From Williamsia muralis NBRC 105860 (lineage in GTDB: Bacteria; Actinomycetota; Actinomycetes; Mycobacteriales; Mycobacteriaceae), in NCBI RefSeq assembly GCF_001598915.1, contig NZ_BDAP01000002.1, positions 1 through 64,000 on the forward strand: a stretch of 64,000 bases of DNA. The letters run 5' to 3'. Below, one piece after another: positions 15,948-24,344 of this stretch. Below the pieces are notes generated by a model. It worked only from the letters and a program-made list of their open reading frames with translations. It was not told where the DNA came from and ran no database searches. A program made the position numbers and the translations under genes. Position 1 is the first letter of the stretch. Every line of letters begins with the position of its first letter.

Positions 15948-17753
15948 ATGACCTACGACACACTGATCCGCCGGGGTCGGTGGTTCGATGGCACCGGCGC
16001 CCCTTCTTCCATCGCCGATATCGGCATCCGTGAGGGTCGAATTGTCGCGGTCAGCGCGCAGCCGCTGGATCCGGCCGGCTGCCGCACCGTGATCGACGCC
16101 ACCGGCCGATGGGTGCTGCCCGGCATGGTCGACATCCACACCCACTACGACGTCGAGGTTCTCGGCGGGCCGGCCTTGAGCGAGTCGCTGCGGCACGGCG
16201 TGACCACCGTTCTGCTGGGTTCGTGTTCACTGTCCACGATCCACATCGGAGCCGAGGTGGCCGGCGATCTCTTCGGCCGCGTCGAGGCGATCCCGCGGCG
16301 ACATGTGATCGCCAACGTCGACAGCCGCAAGAACTGGCGCAGTGCCGCCGAGTACGTCGACGCGCTCGAATCGCTTCCCCTGGGGCCCAACCTCGCCGCG
16401 TTCATCGGACACTCGGACATGCGGGCGGCAACGATGGGCCTCGACCGGGCGACACGCAAAGAGGTGGCCCCCGAACCCGAAGAGCTCCTTCGCATGGAGA
16501 AGATGCTCAACGAGGCGCTGGACGCCGGCTTTGTCGGAATGTCCTCGCAGCAGCTGCTTTTCGACAAACTCGACGGAGAGGTGTGCCGTTCTCGCACGCT
16601 TCCTTCCACCTACGCCAAGGCGCCAGAACTCCGTCGGCTGGGTGCCATACTGCGCACCCGCAATCGGGTTCTGCAGACCGGACCCGACATCTCGCGGCCA
16701 TGGAACGTGCTCTCCCAGGCGTTCGGTTCCCTGGGCCTGGGTCGTCGTCGCCAACTCAAGACCAGCCTGCTCTCGGCGGCAGACATCAAGGCTCGCCCCG
16801 AGGTCATCCACGCGATGGGTCCGATCGCGCGGTTCATCAACAAGCTCGGCGGGAACTTCCGCTGGCAACACCTCCCGGTCCCCTTCGAGGTCTATGCGGA
16901 CGGAATCGACCTGGCGGTGTTCGAGGAGTTCGGCTCGGGCGCGGCAGCTCTGCATCTGCAGACCGAGGTCGACCGCAACGAACTCATGCAAGACGAGGAC
17001 TACCGGCGCGCGTTCCGCAAGGACTACGGACGCAAGTACGGCCCCCGGGTGTGGCATCGCGATTTCTTCGACGCCGAGATCGTCGAATGCCCCGACACCT
17101 CGGTGGTCGGCAAGTCGTTCGGCCAGGTCGGTGTCGACCGCGGTGGACTGCACCCCGTCGACGCGTTCCTCGATCTTGTCGTCGAGCACGGCAACCAACT
17201 CCGTTGGCGCACAACTATTTCGAATCACCGTCCCGAACTCCTCAAGAAGCTTGCGGTGGAACCGGGTGTTCAGCTGGGTTTCTCCGATGCCGGCGCCCAT
17301 CTGCGCAACATGGCGTTCTACAACTTCGGACTCCGGCTGTTGCGCCATGTTCATTCGGCGGCAGAGGCCGGTACGCCGTTCATGACGATCGAACACGCGG
17401 TGCACCGGCTCACCGGTGAGCTCGCCGACTGGTACGACATCGATGCCGGGCACCTGCGCGTCGGCGACCGGGCAGACCTCCTTGTTCTCGACCCCGACCA
17501 CCTCGACGAGCAACTCAATGCCTACAGCGAATCAAGGCTCGAGCAGTTCGGTGGCCTGTCACGAATGGTGAACCGCAACGACGAGACCGTTTGCGCTGTG
17601 ATGGTCAACGGCGAACTGGTGTTCGAGAATGGTTCACCCACAGCAGTTCTCGGTAAACGACGGGTCGGGCGCTTTCTACGCACCCGAACCGGTGGTAGCC
17701 CGGCCCCGTCGCCGCACGATCGATCCGCACATCCAACACCTCAAGGGGTATGA
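15948..17753 (+). CDS. D-aminoacylase-like amidohydrolase (N-acyl-D-amino-acid deacylase family)
   Basis: The 601-residue product starts MTYDTLIRRGRWFDGTG, the usual amidohydrolase entry. It has the metal-binding His-X-His (VDIHTHYD, His64 and His66), a Lys/Glu-containing central part and FSDAGAHLRNM near residue 445, characteristic of amidohydrolase family 3. The C-terminus closes the beta-sandwich (ADLLVLDPDHLDEQ). At 601 residues it is longer than classical D-aminoacylases (about 480-500). These zinc enzymes cleave N-acyl groups from D-amino acids or related amides. Its stop is immediately followed by the GTG of the NTF2-like gene. Confidence 0.86.
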   Translation: MTYDTLIRRGRWFDGTGAPSSIADIGIREGRIVAVSAQPLDPAGCRTVIDATGRWVLPGMVDIHTHYDVEVLGGPALSESLRHGVTTVLLGSCSLSTIHIGAEVAGDLFGRVEAIPRRHVIANVDSRKNWRSAAEYVDALESLPLGPNLAAFIGHSDMRAATMGLDRATRKEVAPEPEELLRMEKMLNEALDAGFVGMSSQQLLFDKLDGEVCRSRTLPSTYAKAPELRRLGAILRTRNRVLQTGPDISRPWNVLSQAFGSLGLGRRRQLKTSLLSAADIKARPEVIHAMGPIARFINKLGGNFRWQHLPVPFEVYADGIDLAVFEEFGSGAAALHLQTEVDRNELMQDEDYRRAFRKDYGRKYGPRVWHRDFFDAEIVECPDTSVVGKSFGQVGVDRGGLHPVDAFLDLVVEHGNQLRWRTTISNHRPELLKKLAVEPGVQLGFSDAGAHLRNMAFYNFGLRLLRHVHSAAEAGTPFMTIEHAVHRLTGELADWYDIDAGHLRVGDRADLLVLDPDHLDEQLNAYSESRLEQFGGLSRMVNRNDETVCAVMVNGELVFENGSPTAVLGKRRVGRFLRTRTGGSPAPSPHDRSAHPTPQGV

Positions 17754-18203
17754 GTGACGAGCACCAATGAATCCGTAGTCCTCGGCCTGTGGGCCGCCCT
17801 GAGCCGACGCGACTGGGAGGCCATCAAGGGCTTCGTGTCCGACGACTGCATATACGTCGACATGCCGGTGGGGCCGGCAGCTGCCGCGCGAGGGCCCGAG
17901 GACATCGTGAAGCGCCTCAAGATCGGCTTGGAGAGCCTGGCCGACTACGTCAACCACGACGGCTTACTGGTGGAGAACGGTCAGGACGTGATGTACGAAC
18001 ACACCGAGACCTGGACCTGGCCCACCGGCGAAACCGCGACCCTGGCTTTTGTGACCGTGCACAAGGTTGTCGATGGACGCATCACTCTGTGGAAGGACTA
18101 CTGGGACTTCGGCGGCCTGGCCAATCACGCGCCGCCGAACTGGGTGGAGAACTTCAGTTCCGCCGACATGTCGTGGATGTACGACGCCACCGGCGTCATC
18201 TGA
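17754..18203 (+). CDS. NTF2-like / limonene-epoxide-hydrolase family protein
   Basis: This 149-residue protein has the cone-shaped NTF2 fold signature: an N-terminal helix (VLGLWAALSRRDWEAIKGFVSDDC), a DMPVGPAAAARGPEDI loop and the strand ITLWKDYWDFGGL. Limonene-1,2-epoxide hydrolases and SnoaL cyclases share this fold, and the WKDYWD stretch is nearer the former. GTG 17754 directly follows the amidohydrolase stop, with AAGGGGT at 17742-17748, so the two proteins are coupled. It may open an epoxide or process the product of the amidohydrolase; the true reaction is not known. Confidence 0.8.
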   Translation: MTSTNESVVLGLWAALSRRDWEAIKGFVSDDCIYVDMPVGPAAAARGPEDIVKRLKIGLESLADYVNHDGLLVENGQDVMYEHTETWTWPTGETATLAFVTVHKVVDGRITLWKDYWDFGGLANHAPPNWVENFSSADMSWMYDATGVI

Positions 18204-18320
18204 GTCGGCCGCAGCTGGCCGCCCCACCGCCTCGATGTGACCGTGGCGCGCGGTGATGTGGGTCCACTGAAACGTGCCGGATGAATCGGACATGCTGTCT
18301 AATTATCTTTAATTTCAAAT

Positions 18321-18346
18321 GTTTTGGTGTTGATGATCACGGGCAT
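18321..18346 (+). promoter_or_regulatory. SigF-like stress promoter
   Basis: GTTT at 18321-18324, a 16-base spacer and GGGCAT at 18341-18346 differ from the SigF consensus (GTTT-N15-17-GGGTAT) at one base. It lies about 70 bp upstream of the PRC-barrel/DUF2382 gene, a stress-protein type, which makes the match more believable. Confidence 0.55.
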
Positions 18347-18414
18347 ACGTTCGGTAGAGCAGCATTTGCGACTGCAAATCGCCGTTCATTCCGAGCACTA
18401 CTAGGAGAGACACC

Positions 18415-19206
18415 GTGACCATTTCCAGCAACCAAGTGAGCAAACTTTCCAGCGGCGGCGGAAACGTCGTGTCCGCGAGCGGCGGCAAGATCGGCAGTAT
18501 CGGCCAGATCTACCTCGACAACCAGACCGACGAGCCCACGTGGGTGACCGTCAAGACGGGCCTGTTCGGCACATCCGAGTCGTTTGCCCCTCTCGCCGAT
18601 GCCACCGTCCAGGGCAACGACATCGCCATCAGCTACGACAAAGACAAGATCAAGGACGCGCCGCGGGTCGATCCTGACGGCAGCTTGTCGCCGGCCGAAG
18701 AGGACCGACTGTACGAGTACTACGGCCTCGCAGGAACGGGCGGCGGCGTCGATGCTGGCCATGTCGGAACCGCGGGCAACGCCGGTGATTCGGGCAAAGG
18801 AGTTGTCGGACATGATACTTCGGGTCCCACCACGGACGATGCGATGACCGTCTCCGAGGAGAAGGTGCGCGTCGGGACCACCCAGCAGGAGACCGGCCGT
18901 GCACGACTGCGCAAGTACGTCGTCACCGAGAACGTCACCAAGACGGTGCCGGTCAGCCACGAAGAGGTGCGTGTGGAGCGCGAGCCGATCACCGACGCCA
19001 ATCGCGGCGCCGCGCACGATGGTCCCGCCATCAGCGAAGAGGAGCACGAAGTGGTCCTGCACAGCGAGGTACCCGTCGTGGACAAGGACGTCGAAGCTGT
19101 CGAACGTGTTCGGCTCAACACCGAGACAGTGACCGACGAGGCCACTGTCACCGACGAGGTGCGCAAGGAGCGGGTCGAGGTCGACGAAGACGGCAAGAAG
19201 CACTAG
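18415..19206 (+). CDS. PRC-barrel and DUF2382 (YsnF/AvaK) domain stress protein
   Basis: The 263-residue product has an N-terminal PRC-barrel domain (about residues 20-95: GSIGQIYLDNQTDEPTWV, then DPDGSLSPAEEDRLYEYYG). A Gly-rich linker follows, then a C-terminal DUF2382 domain (about 140-260) with the alternating VTENVTKTVPVSHEEVRVERE pattern and repeats of Glu-Val-Val. It starts GTG, with AGGAGAG upstream. Such proteins are general-stress products in many bacteria; the biochemical role is unclear. The SigF-like promoter supports stress induction. A strong bidirectional terminator follows. Confidence 0.88.
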   Translation: MTISSNQVSKLSSGGGNVVSASGGKIGSIGQIYLDNQTDEPTWVTVKTGLFGTSESFAPLADATVQGNDIAISYDKDKIKDAPRVDPDGSLSPAEEDRLYEYYGLAGTGGGVDAGHVGTAGNAGDSGKGVVGHDTSGPTTDDAMTVSEEKVRVGTTQQETGRARLRKYVVTENVTKTVPVSHEEVRVEREPITDANRGAAHDGPAISEEEHEVVLHSEVPVVDKDVEAVERVRLNTETVTDEATVTDEVRKERVEVDEDGKKH

Positions 19207-19218
19207 CCGTCCGGCTCA

Positions 19219-19250
19219 CGCCGCCATTCCCGGGAAGGGGAATGGCGGCG
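19219..19250. terminator. Bidirectional hairpin between convergent genes
   Basis: A perfect 13-bp stem (CGCCGCCATTCCC at 19219-19231 with its complement at 19238-19250) surrounds a six-base loop, GGGAAG. It lies between the stops of the DUF2382 gene and the YdeI-like gene, so it can terminate both transcripts. T tracts are absent on both sides. Confidence 0.75.
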
Positions 19251-19258
19251 CAGCCCTG

Positions 19259-19828
19259 TCACGGCCGTTGATTCCGGGCGGCCTTGTCGACGATGGCAGC
19301 GATGCGCTTGGACTTGGTCTCCGGGCGCTTGGCAAACGCGATCTGCGAGAGGCCGAACTTACGAGCACTGGGCGGGAACGCATCCCAGTTCTGGCGCGCA
19401 ACGGGATTGGCGTCGAGAGCTGTTGCCAGTTCGGTTGATTCGACCAACGCCTCGGCATCATCGAGCAGGTTCCACAGCCCGCGGGTTTTGGCGTCGTCGA
19501 TGACCGCTTGCCCTGGAGGTCGCATCCGACCCTGAGCGATCAGGTCGGCAACCCGTGCCTTGTTCGACGCCGCCCACGCACTGTCGCGTCCCCTGCGCGT
19601 GAACCACATGCCGCGGCGGTGGTCGTCGATCGCCCGGGTGTGACCGTCGATCCATCCCCAGCAAAGCGCTTCACGCACGGCTTCGTCGTAGTCGAGTGGT
19701 GGGTGACCGGATCCCTTGCGCCAGAACACGAGCCACACGCCCGACGACGTGGCGTGATTGTCTGCCAGCCACCTGCCCCATTCGGCAAGATCCGCCGGAT
19801 GCAGCTGGGGCGCCTGGGTGTCAGCCAT
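19259..19828 (-). CDS. YdeI/OmpD-associated family protein
   Basis: From ATG 19828 this is 189 residues. It carries the family pattern: WGRWLADNHATSSGVWLVFWRKGSG, then YDEAVREALCWGWIDGHTR, then FTRRGRDSAWAASNKARVADLI and a C-terminal Lys-rich helix. The family is widespread and small; a role in bacteriocin resistance has been suggested from one member, but the molecular function is not established. The gene stands alone and converges on the DUF2382 gene. Confidence 0.85.
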   Translation of the reverse strand: MADTQAPQLHPADLAEWGRWLADNHATSSGVWLVFWRKGSGHPPLDYDEAVREALCWGWIDGHTRAIDDHRRGMWFTRRGRDSAWAASNKARVADLIAQGRMRPPGQAVIDDAKTRGLWNLLDDAEALVESTELATALDANPVARQNWDAFPPSARKFGLSQIAFAKRPETKSKRIAAIVDKAARNQRP

Positions 19829-19949
19829 GTCGGTAGCGTAGCGCCGGTGCCATCTGCGGCCCGCCGAAATGCCGAACACCCGCCCCGGTCATCTCTTTCA
19901 GTGGCGGCCGTCAGAGATGTCCGGAGCGGGCGGGGTGACCCTGATCGGG

Positions 19950-20360
19950 TCAGCCGACCTCTGCGCCGCGCAGGGGTGGAGCGGCATCGAGATCGGAGTT
20001 CTCGTCAGCGGTGAATGCTCGTGAACGGGAGAGGAACCGGACACCCTCGGGCGCCTCGAGGCTGAACCCGGCACCACGCCCGGGGACGACGTCGAGGATC
20101 AGCTGGGTGTGCTTCCACAGTTCGAACTGGTCGCCGTTGATCCATACCCTTACCGCGGGTAGGGGTTCGGGCAGGTCGAGCGTTCCGACCAGCACGTCAC
20201 GACTCCCGACGCGGAACTCTCCGGCGGGGTAACACATCGGGGCCGATCCATCGCAGCATCCACCGGACTGGTGGATCATGAGGCCGCCGTGGAGCTCCGA
20301 CAGCTTGGTCAGGAGCTCCACGGCGGAGTCAGTTGCGACGACCCGTTCCGGTGCAGTCAT
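19950..20360 (-). CDS. DUF779 family protein
   Basis: A 136-residue protein with the DUF779 core: LMIHQSGGCCDGSAPMCYPAGEF (paired Cys plus a third Cys, possibly metal-binding) and VRVWINGDQFELWKHTQLILDVVPGRGAGFSLE. DUF779 genes are very often found next to ExaC/AcoD-type aldehyde dehydrogenases, as here (the dehydrogenase gene ends 54 bp upstream on the same strand). A helper role for that enzyme is plausible but unproven. GTG at 20363 is an alternative start directly before ATG 20360. Confidence 0.85.
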   Translation of the reverse strand: MTAPERVVATDSAVELLTKLSELHGGLMIHQSGGCCDGSAPMCYPAGEFRVGSRDVLVGTLDLPEPLPAVRVWINGDQFELWKHTQLILDVVPGRGAGFSLEAPEGVRFLSRSRAFTADENSDLDAAPPLRGAEVG

Positions 20361-20413
20361 CACACACTCACTTCCTGATGAAATCTCTTGTCACGCTTGA
20401 GGAAAAGCTTCGA

Positions 20414-21937
20414 TCAGAAGAAGCCCTTGGCCTGTTGAGCGTAACCCACCAGCAGGTTCTTGGTCTGCTGGTAGTGCTCGAGCATCATCAGGTGGTTCTC
20501 GCGGCCGATGCCGGACTGCTTGTAGCCGCCGAAGGCCGCGTGAGCCGGGTAGTCGTGGTAGGTGTTGGTCCACACCCGACCGGCCTGGATCTCACGGCCT
20601 GCGCGGTAGGCGGTGGCACCGTCGCGCGTCCACACCCCGGCACCGAGTCCGTACAGGGTGTCGTTCGCGATCTGCATGGCGTCGGCATAGTCGGAGAACT
20701 TGGTGACAGCCAGGACCGGGCCGAAGATCTCCTCCTGGAAGATGCGCATCCGGTTCGTGCCGGCGAAGATGGTGGGCTTGATGTAGTAGCCACCGGCCAG
20801 ATCGCCCTCCAATTCGAGGGGCTCGCCGCCGGTGAGAACCTTGGCTCCCTCTTCCTTGCCGATCGACAGGTACGAGGTGATCTTCTCGAACTGATCGTTG
20901 GACGCCTGGGCGCCCATCATGCTGTCGGTGTCGAGCGGGTTGCCCTGCTTGATCTTCTTTGTGCGCTCCACCGCGAGGTCGATGAAGTCGTCGTAGATCG
21001 AGTCCTGGATCAGGGCACGGCTGGGGCACGTGCACACCTCGCCCTGGTTCAGGGCGAACATCGTGAATCCTTCGAGCGCGCGGTCGCGGAAGCCGTCGTC
21101 CTGTGCCATGACGTCGGCGAAGAAGATGTTCGGGCTCTTGCCACCGAGTTCGAGGGTCACCGGGATGATGTTCTCCGACGCGTACTGCATGATCAGCCGG
21201 CCCGTGGTGGTCTCGCCGGTGAACGCGATCTTGCGGATCCGGTTGCTCGAGGCCAGCGGCTTGCCCGCTTCGACACCGAATCCGTTGACGATGTTCAGCA
21301 CGCCGGCCGGGAGCAGGTCGGCGATCAGACTCATCAAATAGAGGATCGAAGCCGGTGTCTGCTCGGCGGGCTTGAGCACCACCGCATTTCCGGCGGCCAG
21401 CGCGGGAGCGAGCTTCCAGACGGCCATCAGGATCGGGAAGTTCCACGGGATGATCTGGCCGACAACGCCGAGGGGCTCGTGGAAGTGGTAGGCCACCGTG
21501 TCTTCGTCGATCTCGGAGATCGATCCCTGCTGGGCGCGAAGTGCTCCGGCGAAGTAGCGGATGTGGTCGATCGCCAGCGGGATGTCGGCGGCCAAGGTCT
21601 CGCGAACGGCCTTGCCGTTGTCCCACGACTCGGCGACGGCCAGCTTCTCGAGGTTCTCCTCCATCCGGTCTGCGATCCGCAGCAGCGTCAGTGACCGCTC
21701 GGCGACCGAGGTACGACCCCACATCGGGGCGGCCTTGTGGGCTGCGTCGAGGGCCAGATCGATGTCCTCGGACGTGGACCGGGCGACCTCGCAGAACGTC
21801 TTGCCGTTGACGGGCGACGGGTTCTCGAAGTACTGGCCCTTGACCGGTGCTGTCCATTGGCCACCGATCCAGTTCTCGTAGCGCGACTCAAAACTCATCA
21901 CTGCGTCGGATGTTCCGGGATTGGCGTAAACGGTCAT
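20414..21937 (-). CDS. NAD-dependent aldehyde dehydrogenase (ExaC/AcoD type)
   Basis: The 507-residue enzyme has [10 protein letters not shown] (about 162-171), FTGETTTG, the general-base Glu263 in [10 protein letters not shown], catalytic Cys302 in GEVCTCPSR (with Cys304 beside it) and the C-terminal [13 protein letters not shown]. It oxidises acetaldehyde or other short aldehydes to acids with NAD. AGAGGAG precedes ATG 21937. The gene is coupled with DUF779 and transcribed away from a TetR gene. An inverted repeat GTTGCA-N7-TGCAAC at 22027-22045 upstream may be its operator. Confidence 0.93.
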   Translation of the reverse strand: MTVYANPGTSDAVMSFESRYENWIGGQWTAPVKGQYFENPSPVNGKTFCEVARSTSEDIDLALDAAHKAAPMWGRTSVAERSLTLLRIADRMEENLEKLAVAESWDNGKAVRETLAADIPLAIDHIRYFAGALRAQQGSISEIDEDTVAYHFHEPLGVVGQIIPWNFPILMAVWKLAPALAAGNAVVLKPAEQTPASILYLMSLIADLLPAGVLNIVNGFGVEAGKPLASSNRIRKIAFTGETTTGRLIMQYASENIIPVTLELGGKSPNIFFADVMAQDDGFRDRALEGFTMFALNQGEVCTCPSRALIQDSIYDDFIDLAVERTKKIKQGNPLDTDSMMGAQASNDQFEKITSYLSIGKEEGAKVLTGGEPLELEGDLAGGYYIKPTIFAGTNRMRIFQEEIFGPVLAVTKFSDYADAMQIANDTLYGLGAGVWTRDGATAYRAGREIQAGRVWTNTYHDYPAHAAFGGYKQSGIGRENHLMMLEHYQQTKNLLVGYAQQAKGFF

Positions 21938-22026
21938 GATGCTCCTCTGTTACCTGTGGTGGCCATCGTGACCCACCCGCATGAGGTGGCCACGTGTGAC
22001 GTAAGGCACACAGTACGAGTCGCCGC

Positions 22027-22045
22027 GTTGCATCAGGGTTGCAAC
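22027..22045. promoter_or_regulatory. Inverted repeat upstream of aldehyde dehydrogenase
   Basis: GTTGCA (22027-22032) and TGCAAC (22040-22045) form perfect 6-bp arms seven bases apart, 90-108 bp upstream of the aldehyde dehydrogenase start. The spacing suits an activator dimer site; no direct evidence ties it to a particular regulator. Confidence 0.35.
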
Positions 22046-22101
22046 TGTTCACGGACCGTCCGAGCCCCCATGAGCGTCGCTCAACAACACCGGAATAATG
22101 C

Positions 22102-22117
22102 GATACGGTACCGTTTC
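22102..22117. promoter_or_regulatory. Putative TetR operator
   Basis: GATACGGTACCGTTTC is a 16-bp near-palindrome with a perfect ACGGTACCGT core (22105-22114), followed by tandem TTTCG units. It ends 26 bp before the GTG of the TetR gene, a typical autoregulatory site that would also control the downstream exporter. Confidence 0.6.
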
Positions 22118-22143
22118 GTTTCGTTTCGTGTTAGCGTCTGCCG

Positions 22144-22788
22144 GTGTCATCCACCTACTCCGCGGACGAACGCCCTAGAGGGCGCCCTCGGGATCCGAGT
22201 CGCGACGAGGCGATCACCGACGCGGTGGTCGAGGTCCTCGTCCGTGACGGCTACGACCGCTTGACCATGGAGGGTGTCGCCACCGCAGCGGGCGTCGGCA
22301 AGTCCACCGTCTACCGCCGATGGAGCAACAAGGCCGAGTTAGTCATCGACACGATGGCGACCCTCAAGCCTGCCATCGACGCCATCGACACCGGCACGCT
22401 CGAGGGCGACATCGAGCTGATGGTCTCCGTGTCGTGCAGTCCGCGATCACAGCGGCTGTTGCAGGTGATGGTGAGCATCTGTTCCGCCCTGCCCCGCGAG
22501 CCCGAGCTGCTCGAGGCGTTCCGAACGCGCTTCACCGAACCGCGCATCGCACGCATGACCGAGATGCTCGAACGCGCCAGGGGCCGAGGCGAACTCGGTC
22601 CCGACGTCGACGTGGCCATGGTGGCGAGCCTGCTGCCCTCGCTGATGCTGCAGCGGGCCCTCACGACAGGCCAGCCCGCCGGCCGCGCCTACGCCGAACA
22701 AATAGTGGACAGCGTGCTGATCCCGGTGCTCGGTCTCCGCACGCGACCCATTTCGACCTCCGACACGAAAGACACCGCCCATGACTGA
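22144..22788 (+). CDS. TetR family transcriptional regulator
   Basis: The 214-residue protein has an N-terminal helix-turn-helix (GYDRLTMEGVATAAGVGKSTVYRRWSNK, about residues 36-63) and a C-terminal ligand-binding part with a TetR_C_11-like feel. It starts at GTG 22144 and overlaps the DHA2 exporter gene by eight bases. It most likely represses itself and that exporter through the palindrome at 22102-22117, with release by a toxic small molecule. Confidence 0.92.
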   Translation: MSSTYSADERPRGRPRDPSRDEAITDAVVEVLVRDGYDRLTMEGVATAAGVGKSTVYRRWSNKAELVIDTMATLKPAIDAIDTGTLEGDIELMVSVSCSPRSQRLLQVMVSICSALPREPELLEAFRTRFTEPRIARMTEMLERARGRGELGPDVDVAMVASLLPSLMLQRALTTGQPAGRAYAEQIVDSVLIPVLGLRTRPISTSDTKDTAHD

Positions 22789-24250
22789 AGCACCACCCTC
22801 CTCTTCGACCCGCAACGGCGGGCTCGCCCTGGCCGTGATCTGCGTCGCGCAGCTCATGGTGGTGCTCGACGCCACCGTGGTAAATGTTGCGCTGCCCAGC
22901 ATCCGCGACGACCTCGACTTCTCGGCCGCCAACCTCACCTGGGTTGTCACCGCCTACTCGCTCGCGTTCGGCGGGCTCCTACTCTTCGGCGGACGCACCG
23001 GCGATCTGTTCGGCCGCCGGCGGATGTTCATGATCGGCATCGCGCTCTTCGCGGTCGCATCGCTTGTCGGCGGATTCGCCACCAGCGAGATGATGCTGAT
23101 CATCGCCCGCGCCGCTCAGGGCGCTGGTGGTGCCATCGCCGCGCCCACCGCTCTTGCCCTGCTGGCCACCACGTTCACCGAGCCGAAGGCACGAGCTCGT
23201 GCATTCGGCGTGTTCGCGGCCATGGCCGCATCCGGCGGCGCCCTGGGGCTGCTGCTCGGTGGCGTGCTGACCGACTTTGCCAGCTGGCGCTGGGCCCTGT
23301 TCATCAACGCGCCGATCGGCGCGATCGTCCTCCTTCTGACGCCACGGGTACTCAACGAGTCGCAGGGTTCAGGCACCAAGCTCGACTTGCCGGGCGCAAT
23401 CTCCGTCACCGCTGGCATGTCGATGCTGGTGTACGGCCTGACCAAGGCTGCCGACGACGGCTGGGCCTCGACAACCACCGTGGTGACCCTCGCGATCGCT
23501 GTGATCCTCCTGGTCGCGTTCGTGGTCATCGAGCACCTCTCGAGCCACCCGCTCATGCCGTTCCACATCTTCGCCGACCGCAACCGCACAGGCTCGTACC
23601 TGATCATGCTGTTCCTCGCGGCGGGAATGTTCACGACGTTCTACTTCCTGGCGCAATACCTGCAGAACGTGCACGGATGGAGCCCATTCCACACCGGGGT
23701 CGGCTTCCTGCCCATGCCGGTGACGATCATGTTCATGTCCATCGTGGTGGTCCGACGACTCATCCCCAAGATCGGCATCAGACCCTTCCTCACCATCGGC
23801 CCGATTTTCGCTATCGCGGCGATGGTCTCGTTCGCACAGCTCGATGCGAACAGCAGCTATTGGACCTTCTTCGGATCCCTTCTGTTGCTCGGCGTGGGTA
23901 TGGGGTGCAGCTTCGTGCCGCTCACCTTGACGGCCGTCAACGGTGTCGCGCCGCACGAGACAGGCCTGGCCTCGGCGTTGCTCAACACGGGCCAGCAGGT
24001 CGGCGGCGCAATCGGCCTCGCCGTCTTCGGCACGATCTTTGCGCACGCCGCGACCACCCGAGCCGACGACCTCGGCAGTAGCGCCGGCACCACAGCTGGT
24101 CAGGCAGACATCTTTGTTGCCGGCCAGCAGCACGCCTTCCAGGCGGCAATCGTGGTGACAGTGCTGGCACTGATCGCGTCGCTTGCGCTCATCCGCGTCA
24201 ACAAGGTCGCTACGCCGGACCCGGCAAAGGAGCCCGCACTGGCGGACTGA
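22781..24250 (+). CDS. MFS multidrug exporter, DHA2 (EmrB/QacA) family
   Basis: The 489-residue protein has fourteen predicted membrane helices. Helix 1 carries the DHA2 motif LDATVVNVALPSI (about 28-40), the 2-3 loop GRTGDLFGRRRMF is motif A, and helix 5 contains the antiporter-type GGALGLLLGGVLTDFASWRW. It is an inner-membrane proton-driven exporter. The gene overlaps and is coupled to the TetR gene, which suggests induction by its own substrates. Confidence 0.93.
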   Translation: MTEAPPSSSTRNGGLALAVICVAQLMVVLDATVVNVALPSIRDDLDFSAANLTWVVTAYSLAFGGLLLFGGRTGDLFGRRRMFMIGIALFAVASLVGGFATSEMMLIIARAAQGAGGAIAAPTALALLATTFTEPKARARAFGVFAAMAASGGALGLLLGGVLTDFASWRWALFINAPIGAIVLLLTPRVLNESQGSGTKLDLPGAISVTAGMSMLVYGLTKAADDGWASTTTVVTLAIAVILLVAFVVIEHLSSHPLMPFHIFADRNRTGSYLIMLFLAAGMFTTFYFLAQYLQNVHGWSPFHTGVGFLPMPVTIMFMSIVVVRRLIPKIGIRPFLTIGPIFAIAAMVSFAQLDANSSYWTFFGSLLLLGVGMGCSFVPLTLTAVNGVAPHETGLASALLNTGQQVGGAIGLAVFGTIFAHAATTRADDLGSSAGTTAGQADIFVAGQQHAFQAAIVVTVLALIASLALIRVNKVATPDPAKEPALAD

Positions 24251-24344
24251 CCACTTGTCCGGTGACCCGTGTCGGCCGCGAAATCGTTGAGGTGCGTTCA
24301 TACTCCGCTTCGGCACGGGACGTTCGGCTGCGCGATAGCCTTCG

